Source: Sphingomonas sp. (GTDB lineage: Bacteria; Pseudomonadota; Alphaproteobacteria; Sphingomonadales; Sphingomonadaceae). Taken from it: DNA of 64,000 nucleotides. The stretch is from positions 62,001-126,000 of the forward strand of contig NZ_QFOB01000003.1 of NCBI RefSeq assembly GCF_003248515.1. The letters run 5' to 3'. The notes under the pieces are model-generated. The model had not been told where the DNA came from, made no database searches, and saw only the letters and a program-made list of their open reading frames with translations. Every line of letters starts with the position of its first letter. Position 1 is the first letter of the stretch. Shown piece after piece: positions 42,584-52,700 of this stretch. The position numbers were made by a program, and so were the translations under genes.

Positions 42584-42899
42584 TCAACGCCCCTCCCTAC
42601 GCCCCCGATCATCCTTAACAGATGTGGTTACTGGAAAGTACAGATATTTTCATCTTCCAGTAGCTGGCACCATAGGCTGGCGAGACGCCGCCAGATCTGC
42701 GGATACCCGCAAGTTGGCGGTAATGAGCCGTAAATCCCGTATGAATTGGCCTTCCCGTTTCTGTGTTTCAATTCATTGCTCAGGATGACCGCCCTCGTGG
42801 CGATGATGCCGTCGCGCTTTACGCCGTCGCAGCGGAACATGGGGGATGGGCCGTTAGGGCGACGATCGACCCGCCTTTGAACAACTCACGACGCAGGCA
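42584..42899. other. Promoter-side gap of the giant operon; no gene
   Basis: Between the divergently placed operon start (42583, minus) and the putR stop (42900, minus) there are 316 bp without a supportable gene. It should hold the promoter of the giant operon. An imperfect inverted repeat CTGGAAAG...CTTCCAG at 42630-42661 lies about 50-80 bp upstream of the GTG, in a locally AT-rich patch, and is a candidate control site. Confidence 0.4.
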
Positions 42900-43385
42900 T
42901 CATTTCCTGTTCCGGATCAACAGGTTCCGGGCCTGATAATTCTGATCCTTCACCGTCTCCATGGCAACGAAGGTCGATGTGCTCGCGACATGGGGCAAGC
43001 TTGATATCTTCTCGCCGAGCACGATCCGGTAACGGCGGATATCGGTTGTGCGGACCTTCAGCAGATAATCGAAACTGCTGGCGATCATGTGGCATTCCTC
43101 GATTTCCGGAATGCGCAGCACGCCGGCATTGAATTCACGCAGCGCCTGTTCGCGCGTGTCGGATAATTTGACCTCGGCAAAGGCCACATGTTCGAGGCCC
43201 AGCTTGGCCGGATCGACGATCGCCGAAAAGCCCTGGATCACCCCCGCTTCGCTCAGCCGGCGCATCCGTATCTGGCAAGGCGTTTTCGACAGGCCCACCC
43301 TGCTGGCGAGATCCGTCACCGTCATCCGGCCATCGTCGACGAGGGCGGCGATGATCTTGCGATCGAATTCATCCAGATCAACCAT
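42900..43385 (-). CDS. putR: Lrp/AsnC-family regulator of putA (PutR-like)
   Basis: 161 residues, standard Lrp/AsnC size. The N-terminal HTH is L-D-E-F-D-R-K-I-I-A-A-L, V-D-D-G-R-M-T-V-T-D-L-A-S-R-V-G-L-S-K-T-P-C, R-M-R-R-L-S-E-A-G-V-I; the C-terminal RAM domain includes VAFAEVKLSDTREQALREF and IPEIEECHMIASSFDYLLKV. It is divergent from putA with a 116-bp gap. In Agrobacterium and other Alphaproteobacteria an Lrp-type PutR activates putA in response to proline, and this PutA lacks its own DNA-binding domain, so the same job is very likely here. Confidence 0.9.
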   Translation of the reverse strand: MVDLDEFDRKIIAALVDDGRMTVTDLASRVGLSKTPCQIRMRRLSEAGVIQGFSAIVDPAKLGLEHVAFAEVKLSDTREQALREFNAGVLRIPEIEECHMIASSFDYLLKVRTTDIRRYRIVLGEKISSLPHVASTSTFVAMETVKDQNYQARNLLIRNRK

Positions 43386-43412
43386 AGACTGCCAGCCATC
43401 TACCCATTTCGT

Positions 43413-43434
43413 CTATAAAAGCCACGATTTATAG
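43413..43434. promoter_or_regulatory. Inverted repeat in the putR-putA divergent region
   Basis: CTATAAA (43413-43419) and TTTATAG (43428-43434) form a perfect 7-bp inverted repeat with an 8-nt spacer, 27 bp from the putR start codon and 67 bp upstream of putA. AT-rich inverted repeats of this kind are typical Lrp-family binding sites; assignment to PutR is inference. Confidence 0.5.
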
Positions 43435-43501
43435 CCATATCGACCATCATGGAAGCATCAATAAGTCGATCCGGATTTCGATTTCCGGCTATCGTGACGG
43501 T

Positions 43502-46500
43502 ATGAGCCACGAACGTCCCTTCGCTGCCTTCGCGCCGGCCATTCGCATGCCTTCTCCCCTGCGAGAGGCGATCACCGCCGCCTATCGCGGCGACGAACCG
43601 GCCGCACTCGCGCCGCTGATCGCGGCGGCCACGCTCGACGAAGACGGCAGAGCCGCGGTGCGGACCACCGCGCGCGCGCTGGTCACCGCGCTGAGGGCCG
43701 AACAGGGCGACGGCGGCGTCAAGGGACTGCTTCAGGAATATTCCCTGTCGAGCCAGGAAGGTGTCGCGCTGATGTGCCTTGCCGAGGCGCTGCTGCGTAT
43801 TCCGGATGCCGCAACCCGCGATGCACTGATCCGCGACAAGATCGCGGATGGCGATTGGAGCGCGCATCTCGGCAGCGGCAGATCGCTGTTCGTCAACGCC
43901 GCCACCTGGGGTCTGGTCGTTACCGGCAAGCTGGTGGGGAGTGTCGACGATACCGGGCTGGGCGCGGCGCTCACCCGGCTGGTCGCCCGCGCGGGCGAGC
44001 CGGTGATCCGGCGGGGCGTCGATTTCGCGATGCGGATGATGGGCGAACAATTCGTCAATGGAGAAACCATCGCCGAAGCGCTGGACCGGTCCGGCGCGAT
44101 GGAGGCGAAGGGCTTCGGCTATAGCTACGACATGCTGGGCGAAGCCGCCACCACGGGGGCGGATGCCGATCGCTATCATGCCGATTACGAGCGCGCGATC
44201 CATGCCATCGGCAGGGCATCGGGCCGGCGTGGCGTCTATGATGGCCCGGGCATCTCGATCAAGCTTTCGGCCCTGCACCCTCGCTATGTTCGCGCGCAGG
44301 CGGAGCGGGTGACAGGCGAATTGCTGCCGCGCGTGAAGGCGTTGGCGCTGCTCGCCAGGGGCTATGATATCGGCTTCAATATCGATGCGGAGGAGGCGGA
44401 CCGGCTGGAGCTGTCGCTCGATCTGCTGGAGAGCCTGGCGCTGGATCCGGAGCTTGCCGCTTGGAACGGGCTCGGTTTCGTCGTCCAGGCCTATGGCAAG
44501 CGCTGCCCGTTCGTGATCGACTGGATCATCGATCTCGCCCGCCGGGCCGATCGCAGGATCATGGTACGGCTCGTAAAGGGCGCTTACTGGGATGCCGAGA
44601 TCAAGCGCGCGCAGGTCGACGGGCTCGCCGATTTTCCGGTCTACACCCGCAAGCTCCACACCGACATCGCCTACATCGCCTGCGCCCGGAAGCTGCTCGA
44701 TGCGCGCGACGCGGTCTTCCCGCAATTCGCGACCCACAATGCGCAGACGCTTGCGACCATCCACCATCTCGCCGGCCCGGACTTCGCCCTCGGCGACTAT
44801 GAATTCCAGTGCCTCCACGGCATGGGAGAGCCGCTCTACCGGCAGGTCGTTGGGAAGGACAAGCTTGCCCGGCCGTGCCGCATCTACGCACCGGTCGGCG
44901 CGCATGAGACGCTGCTGGCTTATCTGGTCCGCCGGCTGCTGGAGAACGGAGCCAACTCCTCCTTCGTCAACCGGATCGCCGACCCTGCCGTCTCGATCGA
45001 CGAGTTGATCGCCGATCCGGTGGAAGCCGTCCGTGCCATGCCGAATCCCGGCGCCCGGCACGATCTGATCGCATTACCCTCGGCCCTCTATCCCGATCGC
45101 CGCAATTCGGACGGCATCGATCCGAGCGACGAGAGCGCGCTGTCGGCGTTGACCAGATCGCTGTGCCAGAGCGCCGAGACGATATGGACAGCGGCGCCCG
45201 CCGACCGTCTCACCGTATCTCGCCCGGTCATCAATCCAGCCGATCATCGCGACCTCGTCGGCGCGGTGTTCGAGGCAATCCCGGAGCAGGTCCGGGCGGC
45301 TGCGCATATCGCGGCCAGGTCGGCATGGCCGGCCACACGCGTCGCCGATCGCGCTGCCATGCTGGAGCGGGCCGCCGATGCGATGCAGGCGCGCATGCCC
45401 ATCCTGCTGGGCCTCATCATCCGCGAGGCCGGAAAATCGCTGCCAAACGCAATCGCGGAGGTGCGCGAGGCGATCGATTTCCTGCGCTATTATGCGGCGC
45501 AGGCCCGCGCCGGCCTTGGCCCCGAACATAGGCCTCTGGGGCCGATCGCCTGCATCAGCCCCTGGAACTTCCCGCTCGCGATCTTCACGGGCCAGATGGT
45601 GGCGGCGCTCGTCGCCGGCAATCCGGTCCTGGCCAAGCCCGCCGAGGAAACCCCGTTGATCGCGGCCGAAGCCGTGCGCTTGCTCCACGAAGCCGGCATT
45701 CCCGCCGATGCGCTGCAACTGCTGCCGGGCGACGGCGGCGTCGGGGCCGCTCTTGTCTCCTCACCCGAAGTCGCGGGCGTGATATTCACCGGATCGACCG
45801 AGGTGGCGCGCCTGATCCAGCGCCAGCTGGCGACCCGGCTCTCGCCGCAAGGCAGACCCATCCCCCTGATCGCCGAGACGGGCGGGCAGAATGCGATGAT
45901 CGTCGACAGCTCCGCGCTTGCCGAGCAGGTGGTGGCGGACGTCATCGCCTCGGCCTTCGACAGTGCCGGCCAGCGTTGTTCCGCGCTGCGCATCCTCTGC
46001 TTGCAGGATGACGTGGCCGATCGCATCCTCACGATGCTCAAGGGCGCGCTCGGGGAATTGCGGATCGGCCGCCCGGATCGGCTGGCGATCGATATCGGGC
46101 CGGTCATCACAGCGGAAGCACAGGCGACGATCACCGCCCACATAGAGGCGATGCGCGCGCTCGGCCGCCGCATCGAGCAACAGGCGCTGCCGCCCGAAAC
46201 CGCGCACGGCACCTTCGTTGCGCCCACCATCATCGAACTGGACAGCATCGCGGACCTGACGCGCGAGGTGTTCGGCCCGGTGCTCCACATCATCCGCTTC
46301 CGCCGCGAGACGCTCGACGAGCTGATGGAAGCGATCAACGCCACGGGCTACGGCCTGACATTCGGCCTCCACACCCGGCTCGATGCAACGAGCGCGCAGG
46401 TCACGACGAAGGTGGAAGCGGGCAATCTTTATGTGAACCGCAATCTCATCGGCGCGGTCGTCGGGGTCCAGCCTTTCGGGGGGCGCGGTCTTTCGGGCAC

Positions 46501-47113
46501 CGGGCCGAAAGCGGGCGGACCGCTCTATCTGGAGCGTCTGGTCATCAATCCACCCGGCCAGCTCGCCAGTGGCGGGGCCTCGATCCCAGCGCTGCGCGAT
46601 CTGGCCGAATGGCTGGTGGAGCAGGGCGATGCCGATGCCGCGATCATGGCGCGGCGTTTTGGCGCGGCGTCCGCACTCGGCATGACGCGTGAGCTGCCTG
46701 GCCCTGTGGGGGAGCGCAATCTCTACGCGCTTCGTCCGCGCGGCTGCATCCTGATGAAGCCGACGACGCGGCAAGGGCTCCTCGCCCAGATGGCGGCGGT
46801 TCTGGCGACCGGAAATCGCGGCATGATCGATGGCATGGCGCTGCCGGGCGGGTTGCCGCCGCGTGTAGCGGCGGCGTTCCGGCCACGCGGGGACGCGCCG
46901 TTCGCCGCCGCCCTCGTCGAAGGGGACGAGGCCTTTATCCGTGCCGCCGTCGCGGAAATGGCGGCCTTGCCCGGGCCGATCGTGTCGGTTCACGCGGCCG
47001 ATCCGAACCAGCAACTCCCCTATCCGTGTCAGTTTCTGCTGGAAGAAACCTCCACCTCGATCAACACGACCGCCGCAGGCGGCAATGCCAGCCTGATGAT
47101 GATCGCGCCTTGA
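43502..47113 (+). CDS. putA: Bifunctional proline dehydrogenase / L-glutamate gamma-semialdehyde dehydrogenase
   Basis: 1203 residues. It oxidises proline to P5C with FAD (electrons to the quinone pool) and then glutamate semialdehyde to glutamate with NAD+, with substrate channelling. PRODH domain about residues 70-470: GISIKLSALHPRY, GFNIDAEEADRLELSLDLLE, R-L-V-K-G-A-Y-W-D-A-E-I-K and V-F-P-Q-F-A-T-H-N-A-Q-T. ALDH domain about 560-1000: C-I-S-P-W-N-F-P-L-A-I-F, FTGSTEVARLIQ, A-E-T-G-G-Q-N (catalytic Glu) and F-D-S-A-G-Q-R-C-S-A-L-R (catalytic Cys). The C-terminal ~200 residues form the usual inactive ALDH-like lid. It lacks the N-terminal ribbon-helix-helix of enteric PutA, hence the separate regulator putR. 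Confidence 0.96.
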   Translation: MSHERPFAAFAPAIRMPSPLREAITAAYRGDEPAALAPLIAAATLDEDGRAAVRTTARALVTALRAEQGDGGVKGLLQEYSLSSQEGVALMCLAEALLRIPDAATRDALIRDKIADGDWSAHLGSGRSLFVNAATWGLVVTGKLVGSVDDTGLGAALTRLVARAGEPVIRRGVDFAMRMMGEQFVNGETIAEALDRSGAMEAKGFGYSYDMLGEAATTGADADRYHADYERAIHAIGRASGRRGVYDGPGISIKLSALHPRYVRAQAERVTGELLPRVKALALLARGYDIGFNIDAEEADRLELSLDLLESLALDPELAAWNGLGFVVQAYGKRCPFVIDWIIDLARRADRRIMVRLVKGAYWDAEIKRAQVDGLADFPVYTRKLHTDIAYIACARKLLDARDAVFPQFATHNAQTLATIHHLAGPDFALGDYEFQCLHGMGEPLYRQVVGKDKLARPCRIYAPVGAHETLLAYLVRRLLENGANSSFVNRIADPAVSIDELIADPVEAVRAMPNPGARHDLIALPSALYPDRRNSDGIDPSDESALSALTRSLCQSAETIWTAAPADRLTVSRPVINPADHRDLVGAVFEAIPEQVRAAAHIAARSAWPATRVADRAAMLERAADAMQARMPILLGLIIREAGKSLPNAIAEVREAIDFLRYYAAQARAGLGPEHRPLGPIACISPWNFPLAIFTGQMVAALVAGNPVLAKPAEETPLIAAEAVRLLHEAGIPADALQLLPGDGGVGAALVSSPEVAGVIFTGSTEVARLIQRQLATRLSPQGRPIPLIAETGGQNAMIVDSSALAEQVVADVIASAFDSAGQRCSALRILCLQDDVADRILTMLKGALGELRIGRPDRLAIDIGPVITAEAQATITAHIEAMRALGRRIEQQALPPETAHGTFVAPTIIELDSIADLTREVFGPVLHIIRFRRETLDELMEAINATGYGLTFGLHTRLDATSAQVTTKVEAGNLYVNRNLIGAVVGVQPFGGRGLSGTGPKAGGPLYLERLVINPPGQLASGGASIPALRDLAEWLVEQGDADAAIMARRFGAASALGMTRELPGPVGERNLYALRPRGCILMKPTTRQGLLAQMAAVLATGNRGMIDGMALPGGLPPRVAAAFRPRGDAPFAAALVEGDEAFIRAAVAEMAALPGPIVSVHAADPNQQLPYPCQFLLEETSTSINTTAAGGNASLMMIAP

Positions 47114-47159
47114 AGAGCGCTTTCGGATCGCGGAGTTGCGGGCTCGAATGGGGACCACA

Positions 47160-48584
47160 TCAGCCCGATCTCGCATCCGGTGACCAGCCGCCTCCCAGCG
47201 CGGTCATGAGGCGGGCGCTCGTCTGGAGATGGCGGGTTTCGAGGCCGATCAGCGCCAGCCGCGTCCTGAGCGCCGTGGTCTGCGCGGTAATCACGTCGAG
47301 ATAGATGGCCGCGCCCTTGGTATATTTGCTGACGGAAAGGGATTCGCCCGCCGCCGCCTGCCGGACCGCATCCCGCTCCGCCGACAGCTGGTCTTCCAGA
47401 TAGTGAAGCGACGCGAGATTGTCCTCCACCTCCTGGAAAGCGACCAGAACCTTCCCGCGATAGGAGGCCGTCGCCTCGGACCAGCGGGCCTTGGCCACCG
47501 CCAGCGAGCCGCGCCGGCGGCCGCCATCGAACAGCGGCGCCAATCCGGACGTTCCGATCGACCATAGCGTGTTCGGCGCGGTCATCAGCCCGGAAAGCGC
47601 CGTCGCCTGATATCCGATGCCGCCGCCCAGCCGGATCGCGGGAAAGAATGCCGCACGCGCGACCCCGATCTGCGCGTTGGCGGCGAACATGCGCCGCTCG
47701 GCCGCGGCGATGTCGGGCCGGCGCTCCAGCAGTGTCGACGGGAGGCCGGAGGGAATGACCGGCATTGTCGGCTCGCCCGCATCCACCGCCAGCGTGAACC
47801 GGGACGCGCTTTCGCCGATCAGGGTCGCGATCGCATGATCGGCTTGTGCGCGCTGGGATTGCACGTCCGCGAGCTGGGCACGCGCCTCCGCCAGCAGGGT
47901 GCCGGAGCGGGCCGCGTCCAGCTCCGATGCGACCCCGCCGGAAACGCGGCGCCTGGTCAGGTGATCGGCCTGTGCGAAGGCATCCACCGTCTGCGTCAGG
48001 ACGGCGATCTGCCGATCATAGCCGCGCAGCGCGAAATATTGGCGGGCGAGTTCGGTCTGCAGGCTCAGCCTGATTTCGGCCACGTCGTCGGCCGATGCCT
48101 CGGCCTGCGCCTTGCCCGAAGCGATCAGATTGCGAATCCGCCCCCACAGATCCAGTTCGAAACCGAACTGCGCCTCCACGGCATGCGCGCCATAATAGGT
48201 GGGCTGGGCGGCACTGCGCAGCGGCCGATCGGCCGATTGCCGGTTTCGGGTCAGGTCGGTCGCGATGGAGACATCCGGCAAAGCGACCGATCGCGTCTGC
48301 GTGAGGCCGCCGCGCGCCTGATCGTACCGTGCCATGGCAATGGCGAGATCGGTATTCGAGGCCGCGACCTGCGCCTGCAGGCGATCGAGCACGGGATCGC
48401 CGAAGGCGCGCCACCAGTCCGGCGCGATGGCGCGATCAGCCGGGCGAGCCTCGCGCCAGGGACCCTCTTCGCGAAAGGCGGGGGCGATTTCGGCCTTGGG
48501 GGGATGATAGTCCGGCGCGAAGGAGCAGCCGCTCAGGGCGAGCAGCCCGATACTGCCCCACGCCGGGCGCTGGCGATTACGCAT
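47160..48584 (-). CDS. RND efflux outer-membrane lipoprotein (NodT/OprM family)
   Basis: 474 residues. Lipoprotein signal with L-A-L-S-G-C-S (lipidated Cys near residue 20), then F-A-P-D-Y-H-P-P, typical of NodT-family channels. It has two repeated TolC-type halves; conserved segments include WWRAFGDPVLDRLQAQVAAS, F-E-L-D-L-W-G-R-I-R, LLERRPDIAAAERRMFAANA and L-E-D-Q-L-S-A-E-R-D-A. It forms the trimeric outer-membrane tunnel for the pump encoded just upstream. Its start overlaps the adaptor gene's end by 8 bp. No transporter-specific feature shows the drug or solute. Confidence 0.92.
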   Translation of the reverse strand: MRNRQRPAWGSIGLLALSGCSFAPDYHPPKAEIAPAFREEGPWREARPADRAIAPDWWRAFGDPVLDRLQAQVAASNTDLAIAMARYDQARGGLTQTRSVALPDVSIATDLTRNRQSADRPLRSAAQPTYYGAHAVEAQFGFELDLWGRIRNLIASGKAQAEASADDVAEIRLSLQTELARQYFALRGYDRQIAVLTQTVDAFAQADHLTRRRVSGGVASELDAARSGTLLAEARAQLADVQSQRAQADHAIATLIGESASRFTLAVDAGEPTMPVIPSGLPSTLLERRPDIAAAERRMFAANAQIGVARAAFFPAIRLGGGIGYQATALSGLMTAPNTLWSIGTSGLAPLFDGGRRRGSLAVAKARWSEATASYRGKVLVAFQEVEDNLASLHYLEDQLSAERDAVRQAAAGESLSVSKYTKGAAIYLDVITAQTTALRTRLALIGLETRHLQTSARLMTALGGGWSPDARSG

Positions 48585-49737
48585 TGCCGGGCGCGCCGAC
48601 TTTCACGACATCGCGCTCCGCCAGCGAGTCCGGCGGATTATCGACGATCCTGTCGCCGCTGTGCAGGCCGGAGAGCACCTCCACCACCCGCCCCAGATCG
48701 CGGCCGAGGATCAAGGGGCGCATGTGAATCCGGCCGGCGGCATCGACGGTGGCCACCTGCGGTGACGTGCCTCGGAAGATGAGCGTGCTGGACGGCACTT
48801 CCACGACATCGCCGCGCGCCGGAAGGGCGAACCTCACCTGCGCGAAGCCGCCCGGCTTCAGCGCGCCATCGGCATTGTCGGCCGCGAGCTGCACCTGGAG
48901 ATTACCTGTCTGGCTGTTGATCGCGCCGGAATTGCCGATGATCTCGGCCGTAAAGGTGCGGCCGGGATAATCGGGCACCACCAGCACCGCCTTCAGGCCC
49001 GGCTGCATATGCGCGGAATAACTCTGCGGCACGTTGGCGTAGATCCGCATGCGGCCGGTCTGCGCCACGGCGAAGATCGGGCGCGGATTGCTGGCATTGG
49101 GGCCAACGAGATCGCCGATATCGGCGTTGCGGGCCGTCAGCACGCCCGCGAAGGGCGCCCGGATCACCGCGAAGGATTTCATCGCCATCAACTGGCCGAG
49201 ATTGGCCTTCGCCGCATCCACGGCCGCCGTCTTGGTCGCCAGATCGCCATTCTTCTCGTCAGCCTCCTGTCGGGAAACCGAGCGATCCGCCAACAGATCG
49301 TTCCACCGCGCCGCGGTGCTGCGGGCAAGCTTCTCGCTGGCCGCGCTCATCGCCAGCTGGGCGCGCGCGGCCACGATCTGCTGGTCCAGCTCCGGCGTGT
49401 CGATCACGCCCAGCGCCGTACCGGCCGCCACGTGCGCGCCGATATCATGCTGCCAGGACCGCACATAGCCGGGCACGCGCGCAAATAGCCGCGATCCCAC
49501 CCATGCCTGCATCGTGGCCGGCAGCACGAGCGGCTCCCCATCCTTGCTGCCCGAGACCGTGACGAGATGAACGGTGGGTATCGCCGCACCGTCAGACCAT
49601 TGCTGCGCCTCTTTCGTCTGGCTGGCGCGCGATATGGTGCCGGCGACGACCACGGAGAGCGCCACGGCAGCGGCGATGGCGCCCGCCACCCGCAATCTGC
49701 GCGGGACGGGACGGCCGGAAAGGCTGTCATTCGGCAT
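48577..49737 (-). CDS. RND efflux periplasmic adaptor (membrane fusion protein)
   Basis: About 386 residues from the ATG at 49737, chosen because the longer frame upstream (to 49863) lies inside the pump gene. It has one N-terminal membrane anchor (VAGAIAAAVALSVVVAGTIS), a lipoyl/hairpin region (R-V-P-G-Y-V-R-S-W-Q-H-D-I-G-A-H-V, ALGVIDTPELDQQIVAARAQ, coiled-coil hairpin about 110-170), and a beta-barrel part (SFAVIRAPFAGVLTARNADI-GDLV). It bridges the inner-membrane pump and the outer-membrane channel. It overlaps the pump gene by 11 bp and the channel gene by 8 bp, so the three are one translationally coupled operon. Confidence 0.92.
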   Translation of the reverse strand: MPNDSLSGRPVPRRLRVAGAIAAAVALSVVVAGTISRASQTKEAQQWSDGAAIPTVHLVTVSGSKDGEPLVLPATMQAWVGSRLFARVPGYVRSWQHDIGAHVAAGTALGVIDTPELDQQIVAARAQLAMSAASEKLARSTAARWNDLLADRSVSRQEADEKNGDLATKTAAVDAAKANLGQLMAMKSFAVIRAPFAGVLTARNADIGDLVGPNASNPRPIFAVAQTGRMRIYANVPQSYSAHMQPGLKAVLVVPDYPGRTFTAEIIGNSGAINSQTGNLQVQLAADNADGALKPGGFAQVRFALPARGDVVEVPSSTLIFRGTSPQVATVDAAGRIHMRPLILGRDLGRVVEVLSGLHSGDRIVDNPPDSLAERDVVKVGAPGNA

Positions 49738-52700
49738 AGACGATGTCTCCAGGGGATCCGGCGGCATCCTCGGGCGCGGGCGTCTGACCGTGCCTGCGAT
49801 GCGCGAGACTGAAAAGGGAGGGCACGAAGACGAGCGTGGCGATCGTGGCGCAGATGAGACCACCGATCACGGCGCGGCCGAGCGGCGCGTTCTGCTCGCC
49901 CCCCTCGCCCAGCCCCAGCGCCATCGGCCCCATGCCGATGACCATCGCGAGCGCCGTCATGAGCACCGGGCGGAAGCGCGTGCTGCCCGCCTCGATCGCC
50001 GCCATCACGGGATCGCCGATCTCCGCCAGCCGCTCCCGCGCGAAGCTGACCACCAGCACCGAATTGGCCGTCGCCACGCCCATGCACATGATGGCGCCGG
50101 TCAAGGCCGGCACGGAGAGCGGCGTCTCCGTGCCGAACAGCATCCAGGCAATCCCCGCGAGCGCCGCCGGCAGCGCGGAGATGATGATCGCCGGATCGAT
50201 CCACGACTGGAAATTGACGACCAGCAGCATGTAGATCAGGATCACCGCGCCGGCGAGGCCGAGGATCAGGCCCAGGAAGGCCGTGTTCATCGTCTGAACC
50301 TGGCCGCGCAGGACGACCGTGGCGGTGGCCGGCTTGTCCGTCTTCGTTTCCTCCAGGATCCGGTTGATCTCGGTGGCGACGCTGCCGAGATCACGGCCCT
50401 GCAGCGTCGCATAGACATCGTAGGATCGCTTGGCCGAATAATGGGACACCACGGCGGGCGAGGTTTCGCGCGAGAGGGAGCCGAGCGCGCCGAGGATCTG
50501 GAACCGATCGCTGCCGCCCCCGGTGACGGGCAGATTTTCCATCTGGTCCATCGATGCGATGCGATGCGGCGGCACCTGCGCGACGATCGGGTAGGAGACG
50601 CCGTTCTCCGGGTTCAGCCAGAAGACCGGGGCGGTCTGGAGGCTGCCCGCCAGATTGATCGAGAGGCTGCGTGTCACGTCATTCTCGGTCAGCCCGATCA
50701 TGCTGGCGCGGGTACGATCCACGTTGATGTCCAGCTGCGGATAATCGTCGGCCTGCTGGAGGCGAACGTCGGCCAGACCCGCCACCCGCTTCAGGCGCGA
50801 GACGAGCAGGTCGGCATAGGCTTTGTTCGCCGCCGCATCCTTGCCGGTAACCATCACGTCGATCGGCGCCGGCGCACCGAAGTTCAGAATCTGGCTGACC
50901 ATGTCGGCCGGCAGGAACGAGAAGGTCGTTCCGGTGAACTCGACAGGCAGCGCCGTCCGCAATTTTTTCACGAAGCCTTCGGTCGGCGCATGTTCCTTGG
51001 AAAGCGACACGAGAATGTCGCCATCCTGCGGGCCGACGCTGCCCGTGTTCATATAAGCGCGGTTCACGTTCGAAACCGGCAGCCCGATATTGTCGACGAT
51101 CGAGCCCAGTTGATCCTTCGGGATGACCGCACGGATGCGATCCTCGATCTTGTCGAACAGCGCCGCCGTTTCCTCGATCCGCGTGCCCGATGGCGCGCGG
51201 ACATGCATGTTGATCTGGCCGGCATCGACGGCCGGGAAGAAATTGCGCCCCAGGAAGGGAACCAGCGCGAAGGATGCCAGAACGATCGCCATGAAGCCGG
51301 TGAGGAATCGCGCCCGCCCCGCCAGCGCGAGACGCAGGAGATCGACATAGGCTTCGCGGATCCGCTCGAAGCGCTGCTCGAAACCGTGCTGGAAGCGGCG
51401 GAAGGGATTGCGCGTGCCGGAATGGCCGACCTGCGCATCATGCGACACCATCTGCTCGGCCGTGTGCGGCGCGCCATGCTCGCGCAGCAGATAATTGCCC
51501 ATCGTCGGCACCAGCGTGCGCGAGATCACGAAGGACGCGATCATCGCGAACACCACGGCCTTCGCCATCGGCGCGAACAGGAAACCCGCAATGCCTGGCA
51601 GGAAGAACATCGGGATGAACGCGATGCAGATGCACAGCAGCGAAACCAGCGCCGGCCGCACGATCTGCTCGGCGCCGTCGAGGATGGACCGCCGCACGGA
51701 TTTGCCCTGCTCGAGATGCCAGTTGATATTCTCGATCGTCACCGTGGCATCGTCGACCAGGATGCCGACCGCCAGCGCGAGGCCGCCCATCGTCATCACG
51801 TTGAGCGTTTCGCCCGATAGGGCGAGCCCGGCCACGGCCGACAGCACGGCCAACGGGATCGACGCGGCGATGATGACGGTGGAGCGCCACGATCCGAGGA
51901 ACAGCAGGATCATGAGGGAAGTGAGTGCGGCGGCGATGACTCCTTCGTGGATCACGCCCGACACCGCCGCGCGCACGAAGATCGATTGATCGGACAGCAG
52001 ATCGATCTTGAGCGACGACGGCAGCGACAGCTTCACCTGCGGGATCAGCGCCTTCACATTGTCGACGATCTCCACCGTGGAGGTGAAGCCGCTTTTCAGC
52101 ACCATCATCAGCACCGCGCGGCCGCCATTCACGCGCACGATATTGGCCTGTGGCGGCGATCCATCGCGCACATGGGCGACATCGCCGATATAGACCGTGC
52201 CGCCCTCCCCCGTCTTGATCGGCAGTTCGTTGAGCGCGCTGAAATCGGATGGGCTGTTGTTGAGCTGGATGTTGAATTCGTGGCGGCCGATCCGCGCGGT
52301 GCCGGCGGGAACGATCTGGTTCTGCGCAGCGAGCGCGGTGCTCACGTCACTTGCGGAGAGATGCCGCGCCTCAAGCTCGGCGGGATTGAGATCGATCTGG
52401 ATCTGGCGCTGCCGGCCGCCATACGGCGTCGGGATCGAGGCGCCCGGAATCGCGGCCAGCGAAGGGCGGATCGCGGTCTGCCCGAGATCGAAGATCTTCT
52501 GTTCGGACAGGTCCTTCGACGAAAGCGCGAGCTGGACGATCGGCACCGTCGAGGCATTGTAATTGAGGATCATGGGCGGCGTGATGCCCGGCGGCATGTT
52601 CTTCAGCACAGTCTGCGAGATGGAGGTGACCTGCGCGGTCGCCGTGCGGATATCGACATTGGGCTGAAAGAAGATCCGGACGACGCCGACCCCGCCCAGC